A model generated the notes under the pieces. The model searched no databases and had not been told where the DNA came from. It saw nothing but the letters and a program-made list of their open reading frames with translations. Shown in pieces: positions 9,602 to 18,765 of a DNA stretch of 33,935 nt (within the stretch, counting starts at the first letter, position 1; every line of letters begins with the position of its first letter). Source of the DNA: Acidobacteriaceae bacterium (lineage in GTDB: Bacteria; Acidobacteriota; Terriglobia; Terriglobales; Acidobacteriaceae); assembly GCA_003171315.1 (NCBI GenBank), contig PMYE01000150.1, forward strand, positions 1 to 33,935, read 5' to 3'. The position numbers and the translations under genes are program-made.

Positions 9602-9859
9602 CTATCCGCGAGGAATTCCGAGGCGCCGGCGCAGCTCGTCGACCAACAGGCCGCGGCCAGGCGTGTAGGGCTGGAACCACTCGCCATCGACCACCAGTTG
9701 CGGAACGGCGCGCTTGCCCACGCGGCGCATGACCTCGGCGGACGCGGCAGCATCAGCATCGACGTCGATCACGGCGTACTGGACGCCGTGCGTATCGAGA
9801 AACCGCCTGGCGGCGCGGCAATCGGGGCACCAGATCGTAGCGTACATCTGCACGTTCAT
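9602..9859 (-). CDS. Glutaredoxin/mycoredoxin-like protein
   Basis: An 85-residue thioredoxin-fold protein. The redox motif CPDC is at 11-14 (YATIWCPDCRAARRFLD), the cis-proline is in KRAVPQLVVDGEW, and the Gly-Arg-Gly region is near the C-terminus. This is the layout of NrdH/mycoredoxin-type glutaredoxins that reduce disulfides or mixed disulfides in the cytosol. The start at 9859 has no convincing Shine-Dalgarno. It is divergent from the cupin gene at 9920, with a 60-base shared promoter region. Confidence 0.85.
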   Translation of the reverse strand: MNVQMYATIWCPDCRAARRFLDTHGVQYAVIDVDADAAASAEVMRRVGKRAVPQLVVDGEWFQPYTPGRGLLVDELRRRLGIPRG

Positions 9860-9919
9860 GAGCGCATCTTACTGCGCGTGCGATGCTACGATCTGTGATG
9901 ATGGCCACCGGGGAGGACG

Positions 9920-10405
9920 ATGACCGCTGAGGAGATTAAGGCGCTGCTCAAGCTGGAGCCGCACCCGGTGGAGGGTGGATGGTACCGGCGTACGTACACG
10001 TCGGCGGGCATGGTTGAGTTGCCGCGCGGCGTGCGGGCGCAGGGCACAGCCATTTATTACCTGCTCGAAGCCGGAACCTTCTCCGAGATGCACATGGTCG
10101 CGTCCGACGAGATCTTTCACTTTTACCTCGGCGATCCGGTGGAGATGCTACAACTCCATCCGGACGGGCGCTCCGCACTTTTCACCCTTGGACAGGATTT
10201 GTCTGCCGGCCAACACGCGCAAATCGTGGTTCCGGCGGGAGTGTGGCAAGGCGAGCGGCTGGTCGAGGGCGGAAAATGGGCGCTCTTCGGCTGCACCGTA
10301 ACGCCGGGCTTCGATTTTGCGGATTACCGTAGCGGGAATTACGAGGAATTGGCCGCAAAGTGGCCGGCGGAGGAGGAGAGGGTTCGCAAACTGACGAGGA
10401 TCTGA
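9920..10405 (+). CDS. Cupin_5 (DUF985) family protein
   Basis: A 161-residue single-domain cupin of the DUF985/YML079-like family, whose biochemical role is not established. Characteristic blocks are LLKLEPHPVEGGWYRRTYTS at the N-terminus, TAIYYLLEAGTFSEMHMVASDEIFHFYLGDPVEMLQL in the jelly-roll core, VVPAGVWQGERL and the closing GCTVTPGFDFADY. GGGGAGG seven bases upstream supports ATG 9920. It is followed by a second, unrelated cupin. Confidence 0.85.
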   Translation: MTAEEIKALLKLEPHPVEGGWYRRTYTSAGMVELPRGVRAQGTAIYYLLEAGTFSEMHMVASDEIFHFYLGDPVEMLQLHPDGRSALFTLGQDLSAGQHAQIVVPAGVWQGERLVEGGKWALFGCTVTPGFDFADYRSGNYEELAAKWPAEEERVRKLTRI

Positions 10406-10417
10406 TCAATAAAATGT

Positions 10418-10446
10418 TTCACATGGCCGGATGCCGGGTGTATCGT
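10418..10446 (+). promoter_or_regulatory. Possible promoter of the second cupin gene
   Basis: TTCACA (10418-10423) and TATCGT (10441-10446) have a 17-base spacer and lie 57 bases before the start. Both hexamers are imperfect. Confidence 0.3.
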
Positions 10447-10502
10447 ATCCCTGCACGATGGGCCCCAATCCATTCCCCAGATATTCCCCAAGGAGGTAAG
10501 CT

Positions 10503-10874
10503 ATGCCGGCAACAGCGTTAAAAATGGAAAGAAAGAATTTCAGTGCACCCGCCGAGGTCAGGCCGTTTGACAAAGGCAAGGTTGAAGTCCTGCACGTGGG
10601 CGAACATACGGTTGTACGCGCCACTTTCGAGCCCGGATGGAAGTGGTCTACCTGCATCGCGCCGATTGCCAAAACACGCAGCTGCGAGGCCGCTCATTTC
10701 GGCTACCAGCTTTCTGGAAAAATGCTCCTGCGCATGGACAACGGCGCCGAGATGACCACCGTAGCCGGCGATGTCGTCCTTATTCCACCAGGACACGACG
10801 GCTGGGTCGTGGGCAATGAACCTGCAGTCTTCATCGACTTTCAGGGCATGGCCGAGTACGCAAAAAAACACTAG
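10503..10874 (+). CDS. Cupin_2 domain protein
   Basis: A small 123-residue cupin. Core blocks are VVRATFEPGWKWSTCIAPIA, HFGYQLSGKMLLRMDNG and TTVAGDVVLIPPGHDGWVVGNEPAVFIDF, matching the two cupin motifs, though the first has fewer histidines than the canonical metal site (one His in CEAAHFGYQLSG). A very strong AAGGAGG eight bases upstream suggests high expression. The function is unknown; related proteins are general small-molecule or metal-binding cupins. Confidence 0.82.
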   Translation: MPATALKMERKNFSAPAEVRPFDKGKVEVLHVGEHTVVRATFEPGWKWSTCIAPIAKTRSCEAAHFGYQLSGKMLLRMDNGAEMTTVAGDVVLIPPGHDGWVVGNEPAVFIDFQGMAEYAKKH

Positions 10875-10880
10875 ACCAGG

Positions 10881-10936
10881 CTGAAAACCGAAAACCGCCA
10901 ACCCAGGACCGCACGGATATATCTTCATTCGTGCGG
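10881..10936. repeat. Short heptad run and adjacent hairpin after the cupin gene
   Basis: CTGAAAA, CCGAAAA and CCGCCAA (10881-10901) follow the 7-bp period of the window's repeat family. Next to it CCGCACG (10909-10915) and CGTGCGG (10930-10936) form a perfect 7-bp stem with a 14-nt loop and no T tract. The rest of the gap, to 11151, holds nothing I can identify. Confidence 0.5.
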
Positions 10937-11151
10937 TAGCTGGGCGCTTGGGGTGGGAAACCACGAACCCCAATCCACAGGCCCGTGTCGGGACAAGATC
11001 CGCCGCGGCGCAGTATGACGATCGGCACCAATTTAAAGTGGCCGGCGGAGACGGAGCGGATCAGGAAGCTGACGCGGATGTAGCGGCGTTGGCGAGTTGG
11101 CGGCGCTGCGCGCCTGTTCGCAAGTTGGCAAGTTCGCCGGATGAGGCAACT

Positions 11152-11601
11152 TTACCGCCGCTCCCGGAAGAATCCCCGCAGCAGTTCGGCGGATTCTTCT
11201 GCGCCGATTCCCTGCTCCACCTGCATCTGGTGGTTGAGCTGCGGGTGATTCAGCACGGAGAGTACCGAGCCGCAGGCGCCTGCCTTGGGATCGGGCGCGG
11301 CGAAGACCATGCGGTCGATGCGGGCGTGAATCATGGCTCCGGCGCACATGGCGCAGGGCTCAAGCGTGACGTAGAGAGTGCAGTCGGCCAGGCGATAGTT
11401 GGCGAGGGCCGCCGCGGCCGCGCGCAAAGCCACGATCTCCGCATGGGCCGTGGGGTCCACATCGCGGAGCACGCGGTTCTGCCCGCTGGCGATCATCTCT
11501 CCCCCGTGCACCACCACGGCGCCGATGGGCACTTCGCCGCCTTCGGCGGCGAGCCTTGCCTCGGCGAGCGCCAACTCCATCGCATCGCGATCTTGGATCA
11601 T
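11152..11601 (-). CDS. tadA: tRNA-adenosine(34) deaminase TadA
   Basis: A 149-residue zinc deaminase that converts A34 to inosine in the wobble position of tRNA-Arg(ACG). The zinc site is H53-A-E55 (TAHAEI, with E55 as proton shuttle) and C83/C86 (PCAMCAGA). GGEVPIGAVVV and IHARIDRMVFAAPDPKAGACGS are typical. ATG 11601 overlaps the aguA stop as ATGA, so translation is coupled to aguA. An earlier start at 11664 would lie inside aguA and is rejected. Confidence 0.94.
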   Translation of the reverse strand: MIQDRDAMELALAEARLAAEGGEVPIGAVVVHGGEMIASGQNRVLRDVDPTAHAEIVALRAAAAALANYRLADCTLYVTLEPCAMCAGAMIHARIDRMVFAAPDPKAGACGSVLSVLNHPQLNHQMQVEQGIGAEESAELLRGFFRERR

Positions 11602-12758
11602 GGCTTTGATGGTAGCGCCGCCGGCTGTTGCTGCGTCATGCAATGCAGCGCGCCCAGGCCCCATATGAAATCGACCGAGTGAATACCGATGACCTCGCGG
11701 TCCGGGAAAACCTCCGCCAGCGTGTTCAGCGCCACGCGGTCGTTGGGATCATGAAAAGCCGGAACCAGGACCAAGCCATTGGCAATGTAGAAATTCGCGT
11801 AGCTGGCCGGCAGACGCTGGCCGCGGAAGACGACCGGGCGCGGAAGCGGCAACTCGACGACGGTGAATTGCTTGCCGTCGAGGGTCCGCGCGGCCTTCAA
11901 TCGCGCGAGATTTTCCTCGAGCGGCGCGTGGTTTGGGTCGCGCACACCCGGCTCGACGGCTGCGACGATGGCAGTGGGCGCGACGAAGCGGGCGATGTCG
12001 TCCACGTGGCCGTGGGTATCGTCGCCGGCGATGCCGCGATTGAGCCAGATCACCCGATCCACACCGAGAAAATCCGAAAAGACCCTCTCCATTTGCTCGC
12101 GGCCCACACCCGGATTGCGCTGCTGCACCTCGCTCAGCAGGCATTCTTCGGTGGTAAGCAGAAGCCCTGCGCCATTTGCGTCGATGGAGCCGCCTTCGAG
12201 GACAACCCGGCGCGTTTGTCCGTCCGCCAGCCGCACTTCAGGCTGCCACTCCGGCAGGTTGAGCTGCTTCGCCACGCGGCCCGGCAGCTTTTCGTCCAGC
12301 CGCCAGTCGGAGTACTTGGCCCAGGCGTTGAAGCGCCAATCGGTGAGGCCGAGCCGGCCTTCCGCGTTTCGGACCCCGTCTTTCTTAATAAAGATCGGAC
12401 CCGAATCGCGAGTCCAGCCACGGTCAGTGGGCCACTGGTGGAAGATCACCCGATCGAGGTCTGCGCCGGCGCGGTCGAGCATTCCGGCCACGCGCCGTCG
12501 CATTGCCACGTTCTCGACGACGAGATGCACGCGCTCATGAGCGGCGAGCAGGCGCACGATTTCGGCGTAAAGCCACGGGATGGACGAAAACTTGCCCGGC
12601 CAGTCGCTGGCGTTGTGCGGCCAGGCCAGCCAAGTGGCTTCGTGCGGCTCCCACTCGGCAGGCATGCGGTAGCCGAGGGCACGCGGGGTCTTTTCGCCCA
12701 TCAAGCCAAAAGTGGGTTTGGTGGGAACACGGGTTTTCGCATGGGATCGAAGAGACAT
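11598..12758 (-). CDS. aguA: Agmatine deiminase
   Basis: A 386-residue protein of the Porphyromonas-type peptidyl-arginine deiminase family. It converts agmatine to N-carbamoylputrescine and ammonia. Visible active-site blocks are WTRDSGP, VVLEGGSIDANG, GDDTHGHVDDIARF and the catalytic Cys at C373 in GALHCMTQQQPA. The N-terminus carries an extra ~30 residues before MPAEWEPHEATWLAWPHN, where most family members start, so the true start may be internal (MGEK or MPAE). The gene begins two bases after the aguB stop. Its neighbours make the agmatine route to putrescine explicit. Confidence 0.93.
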   Translation of the reverse strand: MSLRSHAKTRVPTKPTFGLMGEKTPRALGYRMPAEWEPHEATWLAWPHNASDWPGKFSSIPWLYAEIVRLLAAHERVHLVVENVAMRRRVAGMLDRAGADLDRVIFHQWPTDRGWTRDSGPIFIKKDGVRNAEGRLGLTDWRFNAWAKYSDWRLDEKLPGRVAKQLNLPEWQPEVRLADGQTRRVVLEGGSIDANGAGLLLTTEECLLSEVQQRNPGVGREQMERVFSDFLGVDRVIWLNRGIAGDDTHGHVDDIARFVAPTAIVAAVEPGVRDPNHAPLEENLARLKAARTLDGKQFTVVELPLPRPVVFRGQRLPASYANFYIANGLVLVPAFHDPNDRVALNTLAEVFPDREVIGIHSVDFIWGLGALHCMTQQQPAALPSKP

Positions 12759-12760
12759 GG

Positions 12761-13702
12761 CTATTTACGTTCTTCGTCCGCCGGGTCTGCTGCCGCCGGA
12801 TCGAGAAAGCGCTGCGCGATGGGCGCGTAGGCATCCACGCGCCGGTCGCGCAGGAAGGGCCAGTTTCGACGAGTCTCCTCAATCAGTGCGCGGTCGATCT
12901 CGCCCACGACGATCTCTTCGGCATCGTGCCCGGCCTGGGCTACGATGCGGCCGAAGGGATCGGCCAGAAAGCTGCCGCCCCAGAACTCGAGCCCCGGCCC
13001 TGGGGCGCGATTGCCCAGCACGTCGCCATGCTCCACGCCTACGCGGTTCACCGCGGCCACATAGACGCCGTTGGCGATGGCGTGAGCGCGCTGGATGGTG
13101 CGCCATGCGTCAAATTGTGCAGCGCCGAATTCGTCCTTCTCCGCCGGGTGCCAGCCGATGGCTGTGGGATAAAACAGCACCTCCGCGCCTTGCAGCGCCG
13201 TGAGCCGCGCGCCCTCGGGATACCACTGGTCCCAGCAGACCAGAGTACCCACTCGGCCAAAGGCCGTATCGACGGCCTGAAAGCCGAGATCGCCCGGCGC
13301 AAAGTAATACTTCTCGAAGTAGAGCGGATCGTCGGGGATGTGCATCTTGCGGTAGACGCCGGCGATGTGGCCGTCGGCGTTGAGCGTGACCGCTGTGTTG
13401 TGGTAGAGCCCCGGCGCGCGCTTTTCAAACAGCGAAGCTACGATCGCGACCTTCAGCTCCCGCGCCGCCTCTGCCAGCTTCGCTGTGGACGGGCCAGGAA
13501 TCTCCTCCGAAAGATCAAAGAGCGCAAGCTCCTCGCGCTGGCAAAAGTATTGCGTGCGGAAGAGCTCGGGCAGGCAGACGATTTTGGCGCCCATGCGCGC
13601 GGCCTCGCGGACGTGGCCGAGCGCAGAGGAGAAGTTCGCCTCGGGGTCAGCGCCCATGCGCATCTGTACGAGAGCGATCGTGAACTTGCGCGCAGCGGTC
13701 AT
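12761..13702 (-). CDS. aguB: N-carbamoylputrescine amidase
   Basis: A 313-residue nitrilase-superfamily amidase that hydrolyses N-carbamoylputrescine to putrescine, CO2 and ammonia. The Glu-Lys-Cys triad is E46 (CLPELF), K119 (VYRKMHIPDDP) and C156 (LVCWDQWYPEGARL). The substrate-specific stretch DPLYFEKYYFAPGD is typical of the plant/bacterial AguB type. It lies between the arginine decarboxylase gene and aguA, which supports the assignment over other nitrilases. The start at 13702 has no close consensus ribosome site; GGAGG is 15 bases away. Confidence 0.94.
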   Translation of the reverse strand: MTAARKFTIALVQMRMGADPEANFSSALGHVREAARMGAKIVCLPELFRTQYFCQREELALFDLSEEIPGPSTAKLAEAARELKVAIVASLFEKRAPGLYHNTAVTLNADGHIAGVYRKMHIPDDPLYFEKYYFAPGDLGFQAVDTAFGRVGTLVCWDQWYPEGARLTALQGAEVLFYPTAIGWHPAEKDEFGAAQFDAWRTIQRAHAIANGVYVAAVNRVGVEHGDVLGNRAPGPGLEFWGGSFLADPFGRIVAQAGHDAEEIVVGEIDRALIEETRRNWPFLRDRRVDAYAPIAQRFLDPAAADPADEERK

Positions 13703-13752
13703 GCTTCGTTTATTCGAGCCTCCATCGCGATGGTTCTCCGCCTACACGGCAA

Positions 13753-13779
13753 GGCCAACCCCGCCGGGCGGAATTGGCC
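13753..13779 (-). repeat. Strong palindromic hairpin between arginine decarboxylase and aguB
   Basis: GGCCAA (13753-13758) and TTGGCC (13774-13779) enclose CCGCC and GGCGG. With two G-T pairs the whole 27 bases fold back on themselves almost completely. No T run follows on the minus strand, so it may act in mRNA processing or differential stability of the operon rather than in termination. Confidence 0.5.
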
Positions 13780-13806
13780 CCAATCTGTCTTTTGAGCGCC
13801 CCGCCG

Positions 13807-14367
13807 TCACTCTTCCAGGATCAGCACCGCGGCGGCGATGGTCGTGGTCCATTTTCCGCGCCGATCTCCCACGGCCGACTGGGTGATGTTGCTGGTGCGG
13901 ACGATCTTATTGGAGATGCGGTAGATCTCTTTTTTCTCGTCCCAACTGGTGTCGGGATCGAATTCCACGTCCAGCGTTGTGGCGAGCATCTCGGCGGCCA
14001 GTTCCTCGGCGTATTCGCCGGCCTGCTCCTCGGTCTCGCCGTAGCTGTGGTGCTCGCTCAGGTAGCCGTAGGTGTTGCGGTCGGCCGGAATCGCCACGCC
14101 TATGCTGGAGGCCACCAGGCGGTGCGGCTCGCGCGTCGAGTTTTCCGCAATGACCGCGAAAACCACCTCGCCGTCATTCAGGTACTTGAGACCTTCTTTG
14201 CGGGGAATCAATTTGCACTGCGGAGGAAAAATGGAAGAGACGCGCACCAGGTTTTGCGAGGCGATGCCCGCATCCCGAAGGGCCAGCTCGAACGAGGTCA
14301 AACGCTCCTTGTGTTTTCCGACGCCCTTGGTGAAGAAAATCCTCTTCGGGACCATGCTTTTTCCCAA
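13807..14367 (-). CDS. Pyruvoyl-dependent arginine decarboxylase
   Basis: A 186-residue proenzyme that decarboxylates arginine to agmatine. The self-cleavage site is the Ser pair S44-S45 in [14 protein letters not shown]; cleavage turns the second Ser into the pyruvoyl cofactor and yields beta and alpha chains. [29 protein letters not shown] and the C-terminal [14 protein letters not shown] match the PvlArgDC family of archaea, Chlamydia and some bacteria. It is the first gene of the polyamine operon. There are two possible starts: TTG 14367, with GGAGGG ten bases upstream, and ATG 14355 ([11 protein letters not shown]), which has no good ribosome site; the first is used here. Confidence 0.92.
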   Translation of the reverse strand: MGKSMVPKRIFFTKGVGKHKERLTSFELALRDAGIASQNLVRVSSIFPPQCKLIPRKEGLKYLNDGEVVFAVIAENSTREPHRLVASSIGVAIPADRNTYGYLSEHHSYGETEEQAGEYAEELAAEMLATTLDVEFDPDTSWDEKKEIYRISNKIVRTSNITQSAVGDRRGKWTTTIAAAVLILEE

Positions 14368-14505
14368 TTTCTATGTACCCTCCGTGCGTGAAAGATTGGC
14401 GGCCGTTTTCAAACGTTCCCGCATGAGTCTATCGCATCTTAACGGGCGGGAACAGAACCATCTTCGATTTCACGGCAGATTTACGCGGCCTGGGGAGGCC
14501 TGGTG

Positions 14506-14940
14506 TCAGGCCGCGAGGAGTGGGTTGACCCATTGCAATCCGGGAAAGCGGGCAAAGTCGCGGTCGGTGGTGTGCAGCACCCCGCCATGCTCAATGGTCA
14601 GCGCCGCCAGTTGGGCATCGGTAACGAGTGGGCCGCGCACCTGTCCCTCAGTCAGCATCCGTTGCAAGATGCTCCAGTGGCCTTCTCCAGGCGTCAAGAC
14701 ACGAAGATTTGGCAGATTCATCCATTGCTCGACCAAAGCAACGGAACGCTCCATCGGTACTTGATTGCCGGAGATTCGCTTGTCCGTGGAGATGCGCAGA
14801 AAGCCGTGAATCGTCTGCCAGGGCATGCCGATCAGCTCCGGCCCGGAGATCGCCGATTGCCACCACAGCAGCGCCCGGCTGTGCGAGATCGATCTGCCGT
14901 CGTACACGTACAGAAGCAGATTGACATCGACGACGATCAT
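14506..14940 (-). CDS. vapC: VapC-type PIN-domain ribonuclease toxin
   Basis: A 144-residue PIN domain. Acidic metal ligands are visible at D5 (IVVDVNLLLYVYD), in LVTDAQLAALTIEHGG and in TTDRDFARFPGLQWVNPL; PWQTIHGFLRIST is the usual central block of this subfamily. Such toxins cut RNA, often tRNA, when freed from the antitoxin. Its ATG overlaps the vapB stop as ATGA, the usual coupling. The 138 bases after it contain nothing I can recognise. Confidence 0.9.
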   Translation of the reverse strand: MIVVDVNLLLYVYDGRSISHSRALLWWQSAISGPELIGMPWQTIHGFLRISTDKRISGNQVPMERSVALVEQWMNLPNLRVLTPGEGHWSILQRMLTEGQVRGPLVTDAQLAALTIEHGGVLHTTDRDFARFPGLQWVNPLLAA

Positions 14941-15182
14941 CTGTGTCCGGGGCCTTCCAACTCCTCCAGCAGCGCCTCGATGTTGTCATAATTCTGTTCG
15001 GGACGCACTCCCATAAACAGAGGCGTCACTACGAACGGTGCTCGTTCGGCGTTATTGCCTTTGACCGTCAACCCACGGCGCAGCAGTCGGTTGACCGTCC
15101 CCTTGAAGGAGTCGCCGGTGCGCCGCTGCTCCTTCTCCACGAGCCGGGCAATATCGTCGTCGATAGTAAGCGTGGTTCGCAC
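14937..15182 (-). CDS. vapB: VapB-type antitoxin (ribbon-helix-helix)
   Basis: An 81-residue antitoxin. The N-terminus MRTTLTIDDDIARLVEKEQ, followed by GTVNRLLRRGL, is a ribbon-helix-helix DNA-binding domain. The C-terminal part (NIEALLEELEG) would wrap VapC. The start is GTG 15182; no in-frame ATG lies upstream. The start codon is within one arm of a perfect inverted repeat and about seven bases after the -10 box, with no Shine-Dalgarno, so the message is probably leaderless and autorepressed. Confidence 0.88.
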   Translation of the reverse strand: MRTTLTIDDDIARLVEKEQRRTGDSFKGTVNRLLRRGLTVKGNNAERAPFVVTPLFMGVRPEQNYDNIEALLEELEGPGHR

Positions 15183-15215
15183 ATCATGATGCTAGACCGA
15201 AAAGCATCATGATGT
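15181..15215 (-). promoter_or_regulatory. VapB operator: perfect 12-bp inverted repeat
   Basis: ACATCATGATGC (15181-15192) and GCATCATGATGT (15204-15215) are exact inverted copies 11 bases apart. Each arm contains the perfect palindrome CATCATGATG, so two dimer sites lie 23 bp (about two helical turns) apart, centre to centre. One arm touches the -35 box and the other covers the -10 edge and the start codon. Confidence 0.8.
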
Positions 15216-15218
15216 CAA
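15189..15218 (-). promoter_or_regulatory. vapBC promoter, probably giving a leaderless mRNA
   Basis: TTGACA (15218-15213) and TAGCAT (15194-15189) are separated by 18 bases on the minus strand. A start six to eight bases past the -10 box falls on or next to the G of the vapB GTG at 15182. Confidence 0.65.
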
Positions 15219-15274
15219 ATGGAAGTAAATGCCTTATTAATCCGGCCCAAAAGGAATGCTCCTCCACAAAGCTG

Positions 15275-15293
15275 TCATCCTGAACATAGTTTG
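15275..15293. repeat. Short dispersed element, copy 1 (TCATCCTGA....AGTTTG)
   Basis: TCATCCTGA, four variable bases and AGTTTG occur here and again at 33913-33931 (15 of 19 identical). It lies in the 267-base region between vapBC and icd, which must also hold the icd promoter; I see no clear hexamers there. Confidence 0.4.
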
Positions 15294-15482
15294 ACGCTGG
15301 ATCAAGGTTTCGCTTGGATCTTCTCAACGGTCAAAATGTCTGTTTGAGATCCGAGATCAGTGCGGCCTTTGTTGATCATTCGCAATGTCATGCCCCCGCT
15401 CCGCCCCTGCCATTGCCACCTCCAATTTGCGGATGGTAGCCTCAACACTGGACCACTCGCAGAAGGGGTTTCCCTCGGAATC

Positions 15483-16883
15483 ATGCAAAGCACGTACAAC
15501 GGGCAGGACCTGCCTAAAAACGGCCAGCCGATTGAATACAGCGCCGGGCAGTTTCTTGTGCCCGATCATCCCATCATTCCTTTTATCGAGGGCGACGGCA
15601 CCGGCCGAGATATCTGGAAGGCCTCACAGCGGGTCTTCGACGCCGCGGTTGAGAAGGCTTACGGCGGCCGGCGCGCGATCCGCTGGTTCGAGGTCTTCGC
15701 AGGCGAAAAGGCCTTCCGGCAATTCAATACCTGGCTGCCCGACGACACCGTATCCGCGGCGCGCGATCTGCGCGTCTCCATCAAGGGGCCGCTCACTACG
15801 CCCGTCGGCGGCGGCATCCGTTCGCTCAATGTGGCCTTGCGCCAGATTCTCGATCTCTACGCCTGCGTGCGGCCGGTGAAGTACTACCAGGGCGTGCCCA
15901 GCCCGGTGAAGCACCCCGAGAAGCTCAACATCGTCATCTTCCGCGAAAATACCGAGGATGTGTACGCGGGCATCGAGTTCAAGCAGGGCTCAGAAGACGC
16001 CGCGCGTCTGATCGGCTTCCTGAACGACGATCTGCTGAAGGGAGGCAAGAAAAAGATCCGCGCCGATTCGGGCGTGGGCATCAAGCCCATCTCCATCTTC
16101 GGCACTAAGCGGCTGGTGCGTTCCGCCATTCGCCACGCGCTGGAGACGGGCCGCAAGACCGTCACCCTGGTTCACAAAGGCAACATCCAGAAGTTCACCG
16201 AGGGAGCCTTCCGCGAGTGGGGCTACGAGGTCGCCACGCAGGAGTTCCGCGACCAGACGGTCACCGAGCGCGAAAGCTGGATTCTGGGCAACGCCGAATC
16301 GAAGCCCGGCCTGACAATCGAAGAACATGCCGCGCTCATCGAGCCGGGGATGGAATTTGGCTCTCCGAGCTTCAAAGCTTCGGTTTGCGAAGAGGTGAAG
16401 GGAGTCCTCGATACGATCGGCAAGTCGCACGGCAACGGCGCGTGGAAGTCGAAGATCCTGGTCAACGACCGCATCGCCGACTCCATCTTCCAGCAGATCA
16501 TCATCCGCCCGGAGGACTACAGCGTCCTTGCGACATCGAACCTGAATGGCGATTACATCTCCGACGCGGCGGCGGCGCAGGTGGGCGGCCTGGGCATTGC
16601 GCCCGGCGCCAACATCGGCGACGGCTACGCGGTCTTTGAGGCCACGCACGGCACAGCGCCCAAGTACGCCGACAAAGACGTAATCAATCCCGGGTCGCTG
16701 ATTTTGTCGGGCGTGATGCTACTCGAGTTCATCGGATGGAAGGAAGCGGCCCGGCTCATCGAAACGGCCATGGAAACAACCATCGTGCAGAAATTCGTTA
16801 CCTACGACTTCGAGCGGCAACTCCCCGGCGCCACCAAGGTGGGCACCAGCGAGTTTGCCACGCGCATCATAGGAAATATGTAG
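15483..16883 (+). CDS. icd: Isocitrate dehydrogenase (NADP+)
   Basis: A 466-residue TCA-cycle enzyme that oxidises isocitrate to 2-oxoglutarate. Family blocks are [13 protein letters not shown], the substrate-site [24 protein letters not shown] (S114 corresponds to the regulatory Ser of E. coli Icd), [53 protein letters not shown] and the coenzyme-site [15 protein letters not shown]. It is longer than E. coli Icd because of an insert around [31 protein letters not shown] 15483 is chosen because the preceding in-frame sequence does not resemble the family; the ribosome site is weak. mdh follows, in the same direction. Confidence 0.95.
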   Translation: MQSTYNGQDLPKNGQPIEYSAGQFLVPDHPIIPFIEGDGTGRDIWKASQRVFDAAVEKAYGGRRAIRWFEVFAGEKAFRQFNTWLPDDTVSAARDLRVSIKGPLTTPVGGGIRSLNVALRQILDLYACVRPVKYYQGVPSPVKHPEKLNIVIFRENTEDVYAGIEFKQGSEDAARLIGFLNDDLLKGGKKKIRADSGVGIKPISIFGTKRLVRSAIRHALETGRKTVTLVHKGNIQKFTEGAFREWGYEVATQEFRDQTVTERESWILGNAESKPGLTIEEHAALIEPGMEFGSPSFKASVCEEVKGVLDTIGKSHGNGAWKSKILVNDRIADSIFQQIIIRPEDYSVLATSNLNGDYISDAAAAQVGGLGIAPGANIGDGYAVFEATHGTAPKYADKDVINPGSLILSGVMLLEFIGWKEAARLIETAMETTIVQKFVTYDFERQLPGATKVGTSEFATRIIGNM

Positions 16884-16884
16884 G

Positions 16885-17919
<1,035 letters not shown>

Positions 17920-17940
17920 ATTCGGCCCGCTCGTCTCACT

Positions 17941-17969
17941 AAAAAGCCCCGGCTGAGCCGGGGCTTTTT
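17941..17969. terminator. Bidirectional terminator between mdh and phoU
   Basis: AAAAAGCCCCGGC, TGA, GCCGGGGCTTTTT is a perfect 13-bp inverted repeat with A and T tracts on the outside. It serves mdh on the plus strand and phoU on the minus strand. Confidence 0.92.
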
Positions 17970-17995
17970 CATTTCAGATGCGATGGCTGCTGTGG

Positions 17996-18667
17996 CTAGT
18001 CCATCGCCATGCTCAACTGGTGGCGCACGTCGGCGCCGCGAACCCAGAAGATCACGTCGGTGGCGATATTCGACGCATGGTCCGCGATCCGCTCCAGGTT
18101 CTTCGCCACCAGGATGCCGTTCATCGCCTGCAGCGTGTATTGCGGCTTCTCCTCGATCATCTTGAGCAGATCGTTGTGGGCGCGGCGGTTCATGCGGTCG
18201 ATCTCGTCGTCCATTTCGCGCACCGAATCGGCCAACCGCGCGTCGCCATCGAGCAACGCCTGCAGCGCTGTACGAATCATCTGTGACGCAAACTCGCCCA
18301 TGGCCTCAAAATCCACGGGCAGCTCCACCGCGTCGGCGGTAAGAATCTCCTTCGTCCGGCGGGAGATGCTCATCGACTGGTCGCCCACGCGCTCCAGGTC
18401 TCCGTTGATCTTGATGACCGCCAGGATAAAGCGCAGATCGACGGCCATCGGCTGTTCTTTGGCCAGCAACTCGTAGGCCATCTCGTCCAGCTCCCGCTGC
18501 GCGGTGTCGATGGCCCTTTCGTTCTGCTTGACAAACTTGCACAGTCCCTTGTCGCGCCGCAGGTAGGCTTCCACCGCCGATTCGACCGCCTGCTGCGCCA
18601 AGGCGGCCATGGCCAGAAGCTTATCTTTGAGTTCGGCGAGTTGCTGTTGAAAGTGAATGCGCGGCAC
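17996..18667 (-). CDS. phoU: PhoU family phosphate regulator
   Basis: A helical protein of about 223 residues with two three-helix repeats, each carrying the metal-cluster motif of PhoU: INGDLERVGDQSMSISRR and KNLERIADHASNIATDVIFWV. PhoU dampens PhoR/PhoB signalling and the Pst transporter when phosphate is sufficient. No pst or phoBR genes are in the window. The start is taken as GTG 18667 (MPRIHFQQQLAELK) with GGAGA about ten bases upstream; a TTG at 18688 lacks a ribosome site. Confidence 0.9.
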   Translation of the reverse strand: MPRIHFQQQLAELKDKLLAMAALAQQAVESAVEAYLRRDKGLCKFVKQNERAIDTAQRELDEMAYELLAKEQPMAVDLRFILAVIKINGDLERVGDQSMSISRRTKEILTADAVELPVDFEAMGEFASQMIRTALQALLDGDARLADSVREMDDEIDRMNRRAHNDLLKMIEEKPQYTLQAMNGILVAKNLERIADHASNIATDVIFWVRGADVRHQLSMAMD

Positions 18668-18765
18668 TACGATCCGTCTCCCATCCAACCATTTTGCACC
18701 AGGCTACGTTACAGGAGAACAAATTTCACTGCGCGCACCAGAACTGTTACACCCCGGGAATCGCC

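Noticed and set aside
14506-15182. vapBC as part of a larger defence or mobile island
   Set aside because: Its neighbours on both sides are housekeeping genes, with no integrase, transposase, att repeat or other defence gene.
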